DNA from: Pseudodonghicola flavimaris
Lineage (GTDB): Bacteria; Pseudomonadota; Alphaproteobacteria; Rhodobacterales; Rhodobacteraceae
Assembly: GCF_030164425.1 (NCBI RefSeq)
Contig: NZ_JASNJD010000002.1
Span: forward strand, 186,001 to 250,000
Direction: 5' to 3'
DNA length: 64,000 bases
The translations under genes and the position numbers were made by a program. Numbering within the stretch: position 1 is the stretch's first letter; every line of letters starts with the position of its first letter. Of this stretch, positions 17,853-26,815 are shown in pieces. The notes under the pieces are model-generated. The model was not told where the DNA came from, did no database searches, and was given only the letters and a program-made list of their open reading frames with translations.

Positions 17853-18773
17853 TCAGGCCTGAAGGCGCGGGTCGAGCACATCCCGCAGAGCATCGCCCGC
17901 CACATTCGCGGAAAGGACGATGACGAAAATCAAGACCGAGGGGATCACCGCGATATGCGGCGCGAAGAGCAGGAACTCCCGCCCCTGAGAGGCCATCATG
18001 CCAAGCTCGGCGGTGGGCGGACGGGCGCCGAGGCCGAGGAAGGACAGCGTCGCCCCGATCAGCACCACCTGGCCGAAGCGCAGCGAGATGAAGATCATGA
18101 TCGAGGAAATGCAGTTGCGCAGCAGGTAGCGGCTGAACAGCGTCAGATCCGACAGGCCGACGGCGCGACCGGCCTCGATGAACTCCTGCTTCATCACGCC
18201 CACCGCGATGCCGCGGGCGATCCGGGCGCAGTCGGGCACCGAGGACACCGCCAGCGCGATGATCACCGGCACGATGCCCTGACCCATCACCGCCACCAGC
18301 GCCAGACCCAGCAGGATCGCCGGGAAGGATAGCAGGATGTCGACGCCGCGCATCACCCAGGGGTCCAGCTTGGCATAGAAGGCCGACAACAGCCCGATCA
18401 GCGATCCGATGGCACCGCCCAGCCCGACCGAGATGAAACCGATCAGCAGCGTCAGCCGCGATCCGTAGAGCAGCCGCGACAGGATATCCCGTCCCTGCCC
18501 GTCGGTGCCCAGCAGATACTGCGATTCCCCCATCGCGCTCCAGGCCGGCGGCGTCATCACCGACCGCGAGTTCAGCGCCGGATCGAAGGGCGCGATCCAG
18601 GGCGCCAGCAGCGCGCCGAGGATGATCAGCGCCAGCACCAGCAGCGCCAGCGCGGCGGCGCGGTCGCGCAGCAGGCGGCGGAACCAGTGGGCCCGGGCCG
18701 GCGGCGCAGCGCTGGCGGTGCCGTCCTCGGTGGCGGCGGTAATCTCTTCGGGGTCGGTTGCTGCCAAAGTCAC
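17853..18773 (-). CDS. Dipeptide-type ABC transporter permease (DppC-like), second system
   Basis: 306 residues starting at GTG 18773, which overlaps the DppB-like stop (GTGA). About six membrane helices, signature LLGTDGQGRDILSR and coupling loop GRAVGLSDLTLFSRYLLRN. The end GDALRDVLDPRLQ is family-typical. A cytoplasmic acidic N-terminus of about 30 residues precedes the first helix. Confidence 0.93.
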   Translation of the reverse strand: MTLAATDPEEITAATEDGTASAAPPARAHWFRRLLRDRAAALALLVLALIILGALLAPWIAPFDPALNSRSVMTPPAWSAMGESQYLLGTDGQGRDILSRLLYGSRLTLLIGFISVGLGGAIGSLIGLLSAFYAKLDPWVMRGVDILLSFPAILLGLALVAVMGQGIVPVIIALAVSSVPDCARIARGIAVGVMKQEFIEAGRAVGLSDLTLFSRYLLRNCISSIMIFISLRFGQVVLIGATLSFLGLGARPPTAELGMMASQGREFLLFAPHIAVIPSVLIFVIVLSANVAGDALRDVLDPRLQA

Positions 18774-19708
18774 TTGCGTACCCTCGGGTCAAGGATCGAA
18801 TAGAGAATATCGACGATCAGGTTGATGGTGATGAAGCCCAGGGCGAACAGCAGGACGGTGCCCTGCGCGACGGTGAAGTCGGAGGACAGGATCGCCCCCA
18901 CCGCCAGACGCCCCAGCCCGGGCCAGGAAAAGATCGACTCGGTCACCACGGCGCCACCCAGCAGATAGCCGGCCTGCAGGCCGATCAGGGTGACCACCGG
19001 GATCAGCGCGTTCCGCAGCCCGTGTTTCAGCACCACGTGGATTTCGGACAGCCCCTTGGCCCGCGCCGTGCGCACATGATCGAGCTTGAGAACCTCCAGC
19101 ACCGAGGACCGCGTCATCCGTGCCACCGGGCCGATTAGGATCAGCCCCAGCGACAGCGCCGGCAGGAACAGCGCCATGAAGCCCTCAGGCGTGTACCAGG
19201 GCCCCGGCCTGCCGATGAAGGGGAAGATCGGCCAGACCACGCCCAGATACTGGATCAGCAGCAGGCTGATGAAGAAGATCGGCAGCGACACGCCGGCCAC
19301 CGACAGCCCCATCACGACACGGTCGGCGATGGAACCGCGCAGCACTGCCGCCAGCGTCCCCATCGCGACGCCCATCGGCACCGACCAGATCAGGCTGGCC
19401 AGCATCAGCTCCACCGTCGGGCCGATGGCGGCGCCCAGCTCTTCGGTGACGGCCTTGTTTGAAATCATCGACCGTCCCATGTCGCCCACCGCCATCCGTT
19501 CCAGATAGGACCAGAACTGGACCAGAACCGGCCGGTCGAGCCCCATCTCCTCGCGGATCTGGGCCACGACCTCGGGCGTTGCGGTGGGGCCCGCGACCAC
19601 CCGGGCTGGATCGCCCGGGACCAGTTGCAGCAACAGGAAGCCGAACAGCAGCACCCCGATCAGAACCGGGATCGACAGCAGCAGTCGGTCGATGATGGCG
19701 CGTCCCAT
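18770..19708 (-). CDS. Dipeptide-type ABC transporter permease (DppB-like), second system
   Basis: 312 residues with six membrane helices, N-terminal QLVPGDPAR motif and coupling loop ARAKGLSEIHVVLKHGLRN. Ends with DILYSILDPRVR. Its ATG shares one base with the stop of the YtcJ-like amidohydrolase (TGATG), and its stop overlaps the DppC-like GTG, so the three are translationally coupled. Confidence 0.94.
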   Translation of the reverse strand: MGRAIIDRLLLSIPVLIGVLLFGFLLLQLVPGDPARVVAGPTATPEVVAQIREEMGLDRPVLVQFWSYLERMAVGDMGRSMISNKAVTEELGAAIGPTVELMLASLIWSVPMGVAMGTLAAVLRGSIADRVVMGLSVAGVSLPIFFISLLLIQYLGVVWPIFPFIGRPGPWYTPEGFMALFLPALSLGLILIGPVARMTRSSVLEVLKLDHVRTARAKGLSEIHVVLKHGLRNALIPVVTLIGLQAGYLLGGAVVTESIFSWPGLGRLAVGAILSSDFTVAQGTVLLFALGFITINLIVDILYSILDPRVRK

Positions 19709-21336
19709 CAGGCCGCACCCTCACGGCTGTAGACGACTTCACCGCCCAGAATGGTCATCTCGCATTTGGCGTCCAGCAGCGCCTCCGGCGCGACCTCGAA
19801 GAAATCGGTGTCGAAGACCGAGACATCGGCCAGCTGCCCGGGGATCAGGCGGCCCTTGATCTCTTCGTCGTGGACGCCATAGGCGCTCTCGTAGGTGTAG
19901 CAGTGCAGCGCCTCGGCGACGCTCAGACGCTCCTCCTCGCCCATCGACTGGCCGGTGTCGGACTTGCGCGCGATCATCCCGTAGAGCGAGCTGAGCGGGT
20001 TGGGATCGGTGACCGGGCAATCGGTGGAGCCGGAGGGGTGCAGGCCGGAGTCGTACCAGGTCTTGAACGGATAGCTCTTCTTCGGCTTGTCCGGCCCCAT
20101 GCACATGAAATAGCCGTCACCGAAGAAATACAGGAACGACGGCTGACCGGCGGGGATCACCTTCATCGCCTTCATCTGTTCCAGCTGCTCCGGCGTGTGC
20201 CAGCCGCAATGTTCGATCCGGTGGCGACGGTCCTCGGCCGGTTCGGCGGCATAGGCCTTTTCATAGGCCGACAGCACCATGCCGATGGCGGCATCGCCGA
20301 TGGCATGCGGCGCCATCTGATAACCCATCTTGTGAGCCTTCATCACCAGCTCGTCGGTCTGCTCCTGGTTCAGGCAGGGCACGCCGTAATTGTCGGGTTG
20401 CTTGTAATAGGGCTCGCTCATCCAGGCGGAGTAGCCGCCGATCGAGCCGTCGGTGAAAATCTTCACCGGCCCGATGCGGAACATGTTATCGCCGGCGCCG
20501 GTCACCAGCCCCTTGCCATAGGCGTAATCCAGGATGTTGCGTTCCAGATCGCCCATCAGCGTCCCGGCGACACGCACTGGCAGGCGGCCGGTTTCATTCG
20601 CCTTGAGATAGGCGTCGAGTTCGCCTTCGCCGATGCCCATGCCGATGGCGGCCTCCATCACCGAGGTGACGCCGAGTTTCAGCAGCTCCTTGCCGCCACG
20701 CTCGATGGCGTCGACCAGATCGTCGACGGTCGGCTGCGGCTGCGCCTGCATCACCGGCACGCGGGCGTTTTCCAGCAGCAGGCCACTCAGCTGGCTGTCG
20801 TCGTCGCGGCCGATATGGCCGCCGTAGGGATCGGGGGTGTTGTGCCCCAGCCCGCCGGCCTGCAGCGCCAAGGTGTTGGCGACAGCGGCATGGCCACAGG
20901 CCCGCGACAGCATCACCGGATTGTTCGGCGCGGCGGCGTCCAGCTCGGCCTTGTGGGGGTGGCGCAGCTCGGCCAACTTGTCGTGATCATAACCGCGACC
21001 GATGATCCAGGCCCCCGGAGGCAACTGTTCCGCCGCCGCTTTCACCCGCGCCAGGATGGCGTCGATGCTGCGCACCCCGATAACCGGGCGCAGATCGACC
21101 TGCAGCAGGTTCTGGCCGTAGAGATAGAGGTGAAGATGCGCATCGTTCAGTCCCGGCACGGCAAATTTGCCGGTCAGGTCGATCACATCGGTCTCGGCCC
21201 CGGCCAGGGCACCGATCTCCTCGGCGGACCCGGTCGCCAGCACCTTGTCGCCGTCGAAGGCGATCGCCTCGGCGAAGCCCTCCTTCAGGCCACACCAGAT
21301 CTTGCCGTTGGTGAGAATGCGGGTGGGGGTGGTCAT
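19708..21336 (-). CDS. Amidohydrolase, YtcJ-like (Amidohydro_3)
   Basis: 542 residues from ATG 21336 (AAAGG 8 bases upstream); a TTG at 21351 is less likely. Motifs of the YtcJ/Amidohydro_3 family: HLH in GLNDAHLHLYLYG, KIFTDGSIGG with the metal-bridging Lys, HAIGDAAI, RIEHCGWH and the Asp motif GSTDCPVTDPNPL. No signal peptide. Family members hydrolyse exocyclic or N-substituted amides. It is distinct from the second amidohydrolase of the same operon (14620) and suggests a two-step C-N bond cleavage route. It is coupled to the DppB-like permease. Confidence 0.9.
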   Translation of the reverse strand: MTTPTRILTNGKIWCGLKEGFAEAIAFDGDKVLATGSAEEIGALAGAETDVIDLTGKFAVPGLNDAHLHLYLYGQNLLQVDLRPVIGVRSIDAILARVKAAAEQLPPGAWIIGRGYDHDKLAELRHPHKAELDAAAPNNPVMLSRACGHAAVANTLALQAGGLGHNTPDPYGGHIGRDDDSQLSGLLLENARVPVMQAQPQPTVDDLVDAIERGGKELLKLGVTSVMEAAIGMGIGEGELDAYLKANETGRLPVRVAGTLMGDLERNILDYAYGKGLVTGAGDNMFRIGPVKIFTDGSIGGYSAWMSEPYYKQPDNYGVPCLNQEQTDELVMKAHKMGYQMAPHAIGDAAIGMVLSAYEKAYAAEPAEDRRHRIEHCGWHTPEQLEQMKAMKVIPAGQPSFLYFFGDGYFMCMGPDKPKKSYPFKTWYDSGLHPSGSTDCPVTDPNPLSSLYGMIARKSDTGQSMGEEERLSVAEALHCYTYESAYGVHDEEIKGRLIPGQLADVSVFDTDFFEVAPEALLDAKCEMTILGGEVVYSREGAA

Positions 21337-21391
21337 TTGCGAACCTTTCAATGGAAGCTTGTCGGATGGGCCGGGGTCATGACGGCGCCGT

Positions 21392-22348
21392 TCAGTAACC
21401 GGCGCCGCGGTCGACGGCGCCGGGCGGTGCCATCCCCTCGGTCAGCGCGGCAAAATTCTCGGCCAACTGGCGCAGGATTTCCGACCGGGTGGTGTCAGAG
21501 GCCTTATGCGGGGTGATCAGGATCTCCGGCCGTCCCCAGAACGGGTGATCCTCGGGCAGCGGCTCCTGCCGAAACACGTCCATCACCGCAGAGGCGATGC
21601 GTCCCTCGTCCAATGCGGCCAGGAAATCGGCCTCGACCAGATGCTCCCCCCGGCCGATCTGCACCAACGAGGCGCCCTCGGGCATCAGCGCGAAGAAATC
21701 GCGGTCCAGCAGGTCGCGGGTCTCTTCGGTCAGCGGCAGCACGTTGACCACGATCTGCGACTGGGCGGCCACCCGCTGCGGCGCGTCCGGCCCCGAGATC
21801 AGCTCGACCCCAGGCTCGCCCGCCCCGTCGGAGCGCCGCGCCGCCACCACGCGATAGCCCATCGCCGCGATGGCTCGGGCGCAGGCCCGCCCCATCAGGC
21901 CAAAGCCAAGAACCCCGACCGTCACCTGCGACGGCAGCACCGGGCGGAATTCGCGATCCCAGCTGCGGGTCTTCTGGTTCTCCACATAGGTGCCCATGTG
22001 CCGGTGGCACCAGACCACGCTCCAGGCCGCGAAACCGGCCATCATCAGCGCCTGTTCCTCGTCGCGGATACGCACCACCACCGCGTCCTGCGGCAGCGAC
22101 GGGCAGGCCAGGATCGAATCCACCCCCGCGGCGATGGACGAGACCAGCCGGAGGTTGGGATAGGCGGCAAAGGCGTTCTCGGTCGGCGCCCAGGCCAAGG
22201 CCACCTCAATCGACGCGGGATCGTCGATTTCCTCGGGGCGCAGCAGGCGAATTTCGGGATGATCCGCCTCGCCGAGCCGGCCCGCCAGATCGAACACCGA
22301 AGAGAGCGCCACCACCGGAATCGGGAAACGCCCGGACATGTCGGTCAT
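21392..22348 (-). CDS. D-isomer 2-hydroxyacid dehydrogenase, GhrA-like (glyoxylate/hydroxypyruvate reductase type)
   Basis: 318 residues from ATG 22348, overlapping the aldolase stop by ATGA. NAD(P)-binding Gly motif GVLGFGLMG, then the catalytic triad context: Arg in QIGRGEHL, Glu in REPLPEDHPFW and His in ITPHKAS. This layout is that of GhrA rather than of longer formate or phosphoglycerate dehydrogenases. It would interconvert a 2-oxo acid and a D-2-hydroxy acid. Together with the aldolase it suggests that the carbon skeleton released from the imported compound is a small hydroxy/oxo acid (inference). Confidence 0.88.
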   Translation of the reverse strand: MTDMSGRFPIPVVALSSVFDLAGRLGEADHPEIRLLRPEEIDDPASIEVALAWAPTENAFAAYPNLRLVSSIAAGVDSILACPSLPQDAVVVRIRDEEQALMMAGFAAWSVVWCHRHMGTYVENQKTRSWDREFRPVLPSQVTVGVLGFGLMGRACARAIAAMGYRVVAARRSDGAGEPGVELISGPDAPQRVAAQSQIVVNVLPLTEETRDLLDRDFFALMPEGASLVQIGRGEHLVEADFLAALDEGRIASAVMDVFRQEPLPEDHPFWGRPEILITPHKASDTTRSEILRQLAENFAALTEGMAPPGAVDRGAGY

Positions 22349-23115
22349 TGATCGAAATCCGGATGGCGTTTCTTGCACATCCGCAGATAGGCGGCCCATT
22401 CCGAATCCGGCTTGCCGGCGGCCTGATGCGCCTCGATCCAGTGCTCCTCCTGCGCGGCGGTGAACTCGGCCAGCTCGTCGGACAGGACATTCGGGGTCTG
22501 GCTGCTGCTCATCACCGCGATCTGCGCCCGACAGGCGCGGTCGAGGTCGATCATGGTGCGGAAGGCCTCGCCCACGGTCCGACCGCAGGTCAGCAGCCCG
22601 TGGTTGCGCAGGATCATCGCCCGCTTGTCGCCCAGGTCGGCAACGATCCGTTCGCGCTCCTCAAGGTTCAGCGCGATGCCCTCATAGTCGTGATAGGCGA
22701 GTCGATTGAAGAACGGCGCCGACCACTGGTTCAGCGGCAGCAACCCTTCCTTCATCGAGGCGACCGCGACGCCGGCCACCGTATGGGTGTGCAGCACGCA
22801 GGCGATTTCCGGGCGGGCGGCATGGATCGCCGAATGGATGGTGAAGCCGGCTTTATTGATCCCCGCACCATAGGGGTCGTTCAGGACCTCGCCCTCGATA
22901 TTGATGGTCACCAGGGTGCTGGCGGTCACCTCGTCGAAGCGCAGGCCGTAGGGGTTGATCAGGAAGGCATGCTCGCCCTCGGATTTCGGGGCCTTGGCCG
23001 AAATATGCGTGAAAATACTGTCGTCCATGCCGAATTCGGCAATCAACCGGTAGGCGGCAGCCAGTTCCACCCGTTCGGTCGGATGAGCGGTCGCGAGTCG
23101 CTCTTGCAATCCCAT
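22345..23115 (-). CDS. Class II aldolase/adducin family protein
   Basis: 256 residues from ATG 23115, with AAGGAG 6-7 bases upstream; ATG 23130 is an alternative but overlaps that site. The zinc ligands of the class II (fuculose-1-phosphate type) aldolase fold are visible as HTHTVAG and a later LRNHGLLT. Family members cleave or decarboxylate small hydroxy-acid phosphates, or act on free hydroxy acids. First gene of the operon that runs to 12537 and divergent from the GntR regulator. Confidence 0.9.
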   Translation of the reverse strand: MGLQERLATAHPTERVELAAAYRLIAEFGMDDSIFTHISAKAPKSEGEHAFLINPYGLRFDEVTASTLVTINIEGEVLNDPYGAGINKAGFTIHSAIHAARPEIACVLHTHTVAGVAVASMKEGLLPLNQWSAPFFNRLAYHDYEGIALNLEERERIVADLGDKRAMILRNHGLLTCGRTVGEAFRTMIDLDRACRAQIAVMSSSQTPNVLSDELAEFTAAQEEHWIEAHQAAGKPDSEWAAYLRMCKKRHPDFDQ

Positions 23116-23200
23116 TCGTGTCTCCTTCATTGCCGCGGACGCTCAGGACTGCGGCATAGTGTCCTTAATGATGAGGCTACGATGCGATGTTTTATATTTC

Positions 23201-23214
23201 AACTGTCGACAATC
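23201..23214. promoter_or_regulatory. Candidate GntR operator between aldolase operon and regulator
   Basis: The palindromic core TGTCGACA (23204-23211) lies in the 236-bp divergent region in an AT-rich stretch about 90 bases upstream of the aldolase start. FCD-type GntR regulators usually bind short GT-AC-centred palindromes of this form. The flanks are only partly symmetric. Confidence 0.4.
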
Positions 23215-23351
23215 GACGGTTTGGAAGTTTCACTGGAATTTCCGTGAATAGGCACATATTGTCCCCAAAACGGGCAGCGCCATTTAGTATCAGTACGGAT
23301 CGGCGGCAGGAGGTCCCGCCACTGACCCGAGCGAGAGGAGTACCGACCGCC

Positions 23352-24098
23352 ATGCATGATCAGCGCCCCTCCGGCCGCCAGTTGTTCGACGCCCTGCAAC
23401 CCGCCGATCTGGCAACCCGGGTTGCCGATGAAGTGCTCGACGCGATCGGCGACGGCCGCCTGCGTCCCGGTGACAAGGTAGCGGACGCAAGACTGGCGAA
23501 GGAACTGGGAATCTCCCGCGCCCCGGTGCGGGAAGGCCTGCGCCTGCTGGAAAGTCAGGGACTGATCGTTTCGCATCCCCGGCGCGGGTTTTTCGTGCAT
23601 TCCTACGATGCAGATGAGCTGAAGGAAGTCTACGACCTGCGCGAATGCCTGGAGCTGCACGCCGCAGAGGCGGCGATGAGCCGGATGACCCCGGCGGATC
23701 TGGACCGGCTCGCCGCGCAGGTGAAGCTGCTGCACGATCTGGCCACCGAAGGGCAGACCCAGGAACAGGTGGTGCAGGATTTCGCCTTTCACCGCATGCT
23801 CTGCGAACTGGGCGGCAATTCCCGCATCCTGCGGCTGTTCGATCAGATCGCCGCCGAGATGCGCGCAGGCATCGCGCTGGTCGGCCAGCTCTACAGCGAT
23901 CCGTCAGAGATTGCCCGCACCCACGATCCGATCATCGACGCGCTGCGCGCCCGCGATGTCGACCGGCTGCGCGAAGAGCTGCGCGAGCATCTGCAGGACG
24001 CCCAGATTCACGTTGTCCGGCTGTTCCGCACCGGCGCGCTGAATCCCGCCCGGACCGAAGACCTGAGCGAGGCGGAGCGCCGGCTGATCCTGCGCTGA
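23352..24098 (+). CDS. GntR-family transcriptional regulator, FCD (FadR-type) subfamily
   Basis: 248 residues from ATG 23352 with GAGAGGAG just upstream (23333-23340). N-terminal winged helix (about 20-90) with the GntR pattern LRPGDKVADARLAKELGISRAP... then VREGLRLLESQGLI. The C-terminal FCD domain has the metal-binding Asp/His set (DFAFHRMLCELGGN, later HDPIIDAL, and REHLQDAQIH). Ligand is likely a small organic acid. It is divergent from the aldolase/importer operon and most likely its local regulator. Confidence 0.93.
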   Translation: MHDQRPSGRQLFDALQPADLATRVADEVLDAIGDGRLRPGDKVADARLAKELGISRAPVREGLRLLESQGLIVSHPRRGFFVHSYDADELKEVYDLRECLELHAAEAAMSRMTPADLDRLAAQVKLLHDLATEGQTQEQVVQDFAFHRMLCELGGNSRILRLFDQIAAEMRAGIALVGQLYSDPSEIARTHDPIIDALRARDVDRLREELREHLQDAQIHVVRLFRTGALNPARTEDLSEAERRLILR

Positions 24099-24171
24099 GG
24101 GCCGTTGCCCTTGCCGCCGCCCCGGCGCCGGACTAGGCACGAAACGCAACGATCCCGGAGGCAAGACGGCC

Positions 24172-24519
24172 ATGCCGCATTTCATTCTCGAACAGGGCAA
24201 CGCCCTGACCACCCCAGAGGCCCGCACCGATGCGATGCGCATCGCCGGCGAGGTGGGCGGCGCCTGCGATTTCATCGAGGCCTCCGACATCAAGCTGCGG
24301 ATTTGCGATACGGCGGATTTTCTGATGCTGGACGGGCGCCAGAGCTATCTGCACCTGACCGCCAAACTGCTCTCCGGCCGCACGCCGGAGCAGAAGGAAC
24401 AGCTGGCGATCGGCCTGCGCGCGGCGCTGGCAGAGCGGTTCCCCGAAATCGACAGCATCAGCATAGATGTCGTCGACATGGATCCCTTCCCCTACAAGAA
24501 GCACCTGCGCGCGTTGTGA
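24172..24519 (+). CDS. 5-carboxymethyl-2-hydroxymuconate isomerase-like tautomerase (HpcD/CHMI)
   Basis: 115 residues beginning MPHFILE; Pro2 is the expected catalytic base of the tautomerase superfamily, and length and the C-terminal MDPFPYKK match CHMI. CHMI acts in homoprotocatechuate degradation, but none of the other genes of that pathway is in the window, so this may be a related isomerase. It follows the GntR gene after 73 bp on the same strand and may be cotranscribed. Confidence 0.82.
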   Translation: MPHFILEQGNALTTPEARTDAMRIAGEVGGACDFIEASDIKLRICDTADFLMLDGRQSYLHLTAKLLSGRTPEQKEQLAIGLRAALAERFPEIDSISIDVVDMDPFPYKKHLRAL

Positions 24520-24524
24520 GTTCC

Positions 24525-24562
24525 GCCGGGGCGGGCGAGCCGGAACCGGCCCCCGTCCCGGC
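24525..24562. terminator. Bidirectional terminator hairpin between convergent genes
   Basis: GCCGGGGCGGG (24525-24535) pairs with CCCGTCCCGGC (24552-24562): 11 bp with one G-T wobble, enclosing a smaller GCCGG-AA-CCGGC hairpin. It fills the gap between the CHMI-like gene and the convergent DsrE gene. Confidence 0.6.
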
Positions 24563-24570
24563 GAAAAGGC

Positions 24571-24942
24571 TCAGGTGATCTGCAGGGAGCCCTTGGCCTC
24601 CATCAGCAGATCGACCACATCGGGGGCGGTGATGATCTCGTAACTCGGGACCATCTCCTCGGCGGTGAAGCCGTTGTGGATCATGCAGGAGCCGCAGACC
24701 CCGATCCGGCCGCCAGCGGCCAGGAACTGCTCCAGCAACTCGCCCGCCGGCGAAAACGGCTTGCCGATGTCGATGCCGTCCAGCATCCCGGGCTTGCCCA
24801 GTTCCACCGCTTCGACCATCAGCAGCACCATCGCGCTGTGGCCCTTGTTCAGTGCGTTCAGCGCCATGGTGAAGGCAACCGTGATCTTGTTCGGGTTGGA
24901 GGTGCCGTCAAACAGCGTAGCGACGAAATCCACGGGTTTCAT
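24571..24942 (-). CDS. DsrE-family protein
   Basis: 123 residues with the DsrE/F alternating alpha-beta pattern: ATLFDG near the N-terminus, a hydrophobic strand MVLLMVEAVEL, and the Cys-bearing motif GVCGSCMIHNG (two Cys three apart), where sulfur relay or persulfide-binding relatives carry their active Cys. Cytoplasmic. The ATG is preceded by AAGGAGA. About 65 bases upstream lies an ATTC-N8-GAAT palindrome (see 25007-25022), which supports a link to sulfide or persulfide. Exact role unknown. Confidence 0.85.
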   Translation of the reverse strand: MKPVDFVATLFDGTSNPNKITVAFTMALNALNKGHSAMVLLMVEAVELGKPGMLDGIDIGKPFSPAGELLEQFLAAGGRIGVCGSCMIHNGFTAEEMVPSYEIITAPDVVDLLMEAKGSLQIT

Positions 24943-25006
24943 GTGAGTCTCCTTTCACGCGGGGAAAGGCCCCGCTGCGCCGCGGAGCCTCGCGCCAAAG
25001 AGACGA

Positions 25007-25025
25007 ATTCGCAAGATCGAATATA
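25007..25025 (-). promoter_or_regulatory. Candidate sulfide-type (SqrR/BigR-like) operator and -10 upstream of DsrE gene
   Basis: ATTC (25007-25010), eight bases, GAAT (25019-25022). On the minus strand a -10-like TATATT (25025-25020) overlaps its edge. The ATTC-N8-GAAT pattern is, as I recall, that of the persulfide-responsive ArsR-type repressor SqrR of Rhodobacter. It lies 65-80 bases before the DsrE start, where an operator is expected. Confidence 0.45.
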
Positions 25026-25081
25026 TCACATTCCCGGGGGAGCGACGCGATGCCGCCCTCGCCGCCCCGGGGCCTGCCGGC

Positions 25082-25987
25082 TCAGGTCAGGAAAACCCGG
25101 CTGGGGTGCAGTTCTCCGGCCTTGAAGATGCCGACCGCGACAGCCTTGCCCTGATAAGAGGCCCAGCATTCGTCACCGTATTCGACCTCTCCCGGCATCA
25201 CGATTCCCGGGTTGCCGTTTCGCAGCCGGGCCGCGCCGTCGGCGGTGCATTTCACCTCGGGCAGATCGGCCAACCCCTGTTCCAGCGGCAGCAGATGATC
25301 GTCCAGCGCCGGGGTCCGGGCCAGTTCGTCGACCTGATCGATACTGATGCCGTCCTCGGCCTCGAAGGGCCCGGACCAGATCCGGCGCAGCCGCACCACA
25401 TGGCCATGACAGCCCAGGGCCTCGCCCAGATCGCGGGCGATAGAGCGGACATAGCCGCCCTTGCCGCAGGTCATCTCCAGCTCGACGTGATCGGCATCGG
25501 GGCGATCCGTCATCACCAGCTCCTCGACCCAGAGCGGCCGCGCCTCGACCTCGAAATCCTCCCCCTCGCGGGCGAGCTTATAGGCGCGCTGGCCGTCGAT
25601 CTTCACCGCCGAGAATTTCGGCGGCACCTGCATGATATCGCCGATGAACCCGCCGAGCGCCGCCTTGATCTCCTCGTCCGAAGGGCGCGCATCGCTCTCC
25701 GCGATCACCTCGCCCTCGGCATCGTCAGTGTTGGTCGCCTGCCCCAGCCGCACGATGAACCGATAGGCCTTCAGCGCATCGGTGATATAGGGCACCGTCT
25801 TGGTCGCCTCCCCCAGCGCCACCGCCAGAACCCCGGTCGCCTCCGGGTCAAGCGTACCGGCGTGACCCGCCTTCTTCGCCTCGAGCGCCCAGCGTACCTT
25901 GTTCACAACGGCGGTCGAGGTCATGCCCGCAGGCTTGTCCACCACCAGCCAGCCGGAAATATCGCGCCCCTTGCGTTTGCGTGCCAT
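25082..25987 (-). CDS. truB: tRNA pseudouridine(55) synthase TruB
   Basis: 301 residues, the usual length. Starts with an Arg/Lys-rich end, then [14 protein letters not shown] and the catalytic Asp motif [11 protein letters not shown]; later [13 protein letters not shown] and [16 protein letters not shown], all TruB signatures. It makes pseudouridine 55 in tRNA. Third gene of a group with rbfA and a phosphodiester glycosidase-like gene; 90 bp separate it from the latter. Confidence 0.96.
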   Translation of the reverse strand: MARKRKGRDISGWLVVDKPAGMTSTAVVNKVRWALEAKKAGHAGTLDPEATGVLAVALGEATKTVPYITDALKAYRFIVRLGQATNTDDAEGEVIAESDARPSDEEIKAALGGFIGDIMQVPPKFSAVKIDGQRAYKLAREGEDFEVEARPLWVEELVMTDRPDADHVELEMTCGKGGYVRSIARDLGEALGCHGHVVRLRRIWSGPFEAEDGISIDQVDELARTPALDDHLLPLEQGLADLPEVKCTADGAARLRNGNPGIVMPGEVEYGDECWASYQGKAVAVGIFKAGELHPSRVFLT

Positions 25988-26077
25988 GTCGTCCCCGTTC
26001 GAGCCCCTGAAGATGAGGCCGGGGGCCTAGCCCATGGTCTGCCGGCTGTCAATTTCGCAATTGCGGCATGCCGGCGT

Positions 26078-26815
26078 TCAGCCCGCCGGTTCCACCACGC
26101 CGACGATCGGCCCCAGATCGAACCCCGGATCGTTGCGCCCGATCCCCGGCGCATAGAGCCGCGAGACATTGCCATCGAAATAGAGCGCCTGCGGCAGCTG
26201 CAGCGCATCGCGGAAGAACCGCCCGAAATCGTAAAAGGTCACCGCGCTGCGCGACAGGACGAACACCGCACGGCGGCCGTCGGCGCTGGTGCCGACCCCG
26301 TTGCGCACGTAATGCGATGTACTGTCGGGCAGGAACCGCGGGTGCAGCTCCCCGTCGATCACCAGCATCGGCCCCGATTGCGTGGCATCGCGGCAGGCGG
26401 GCTTTTCCTCGATGAAGCGGCGGGTTTCGAACACATCCGCCCGCCCCGGCCGGATGCAGAAGACGCCATTGGGCAGCAGGCCGAAATTTCCGGGCCCCGC
26501 ATTGGGGATCACCCGCATCAGTTCCTCGCCGTTCTCGACATAATGGCCAACGGGGGAGCGGTCCTGATGATACATGCCGGCGTTCATCGCGAAGACCAGC
26601 TTTTTGCCGGCCGCCGCCAACCGATCGTTCACCGCGCCGAACTGGCCGAGGATCTCGCCAGCCTCGTCCCGCAGGAACAGCCGCAGATCCTCCTGCGCGG
26701 CATCCACTTCGCAGAGCGTATAGAGATTGCCCTCAAAGCGGGTGTCCCGGCACTCGACCGCGCCGGCCGCAGAGGCAATGCTCAGCCCCAGCAGGATCAG
26801 CGCGGCGCGGATCAC
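26078..26815 (-). CDS. Exported phosphodiester glycosidase family protein (NAGPA / DUF2233 type)
   Basis: 245 residues from GTG 26815, overlapping the rbfA stop (GTGA). A short signal peptide ends near AAGAVECRD. The domain shows the phosphodiester glycosidase motifs: [16 protein letters not shown], a GPMLVIDG strand and [13 protein letters not shown]. The family includes the mammalian uncovering enzyme that removes N-acetylglucosamine from a phosphodiester; bacterial roles are mostly unknown. Two Cys pairs could form disulfides in the periplasm. It is odd that a periplasmic enzyme is coupled between two RNA-related genes. Confidence 0.85.
   Translation of the reverse strand: MIRAALILLGLSIASAAGAVECRDTRFEGNLYTLCEVDAAQEDLRLFLRDEAGEILGQFGAVNDRLAAAGKKLVFAMNAGMYHQDRSPVGHYVENGEELMRVIPNAGPGNFGLLPNGVFCIRPGRADVFETRRFIEEKPACRDATQSGPMLVIDGELHPRFLPDSTSHYVRNGVGTSADGRRAVFVLSRSAVTFYDFGRFFRDALQLPQALYFDGNVSRLYAPGIGRNDPGFDLGPIVGVVEPAG

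Noticed and set aside
14668..17862. Plus-strand open frame of over 1000 codons
   Set aside because: It is the complement of the amidohydrolase and binding-protein genes; its translation is rich in His, Arg, Gln and Gly with no motif, typical of an antisense frame in high-GC DNA.
17791..18792. N-terminal extension of the second binding protein
   Set aside because: Overlaps the permease genes out of frame. The signal peptide and ribosome-binding site mark the start at 17790.
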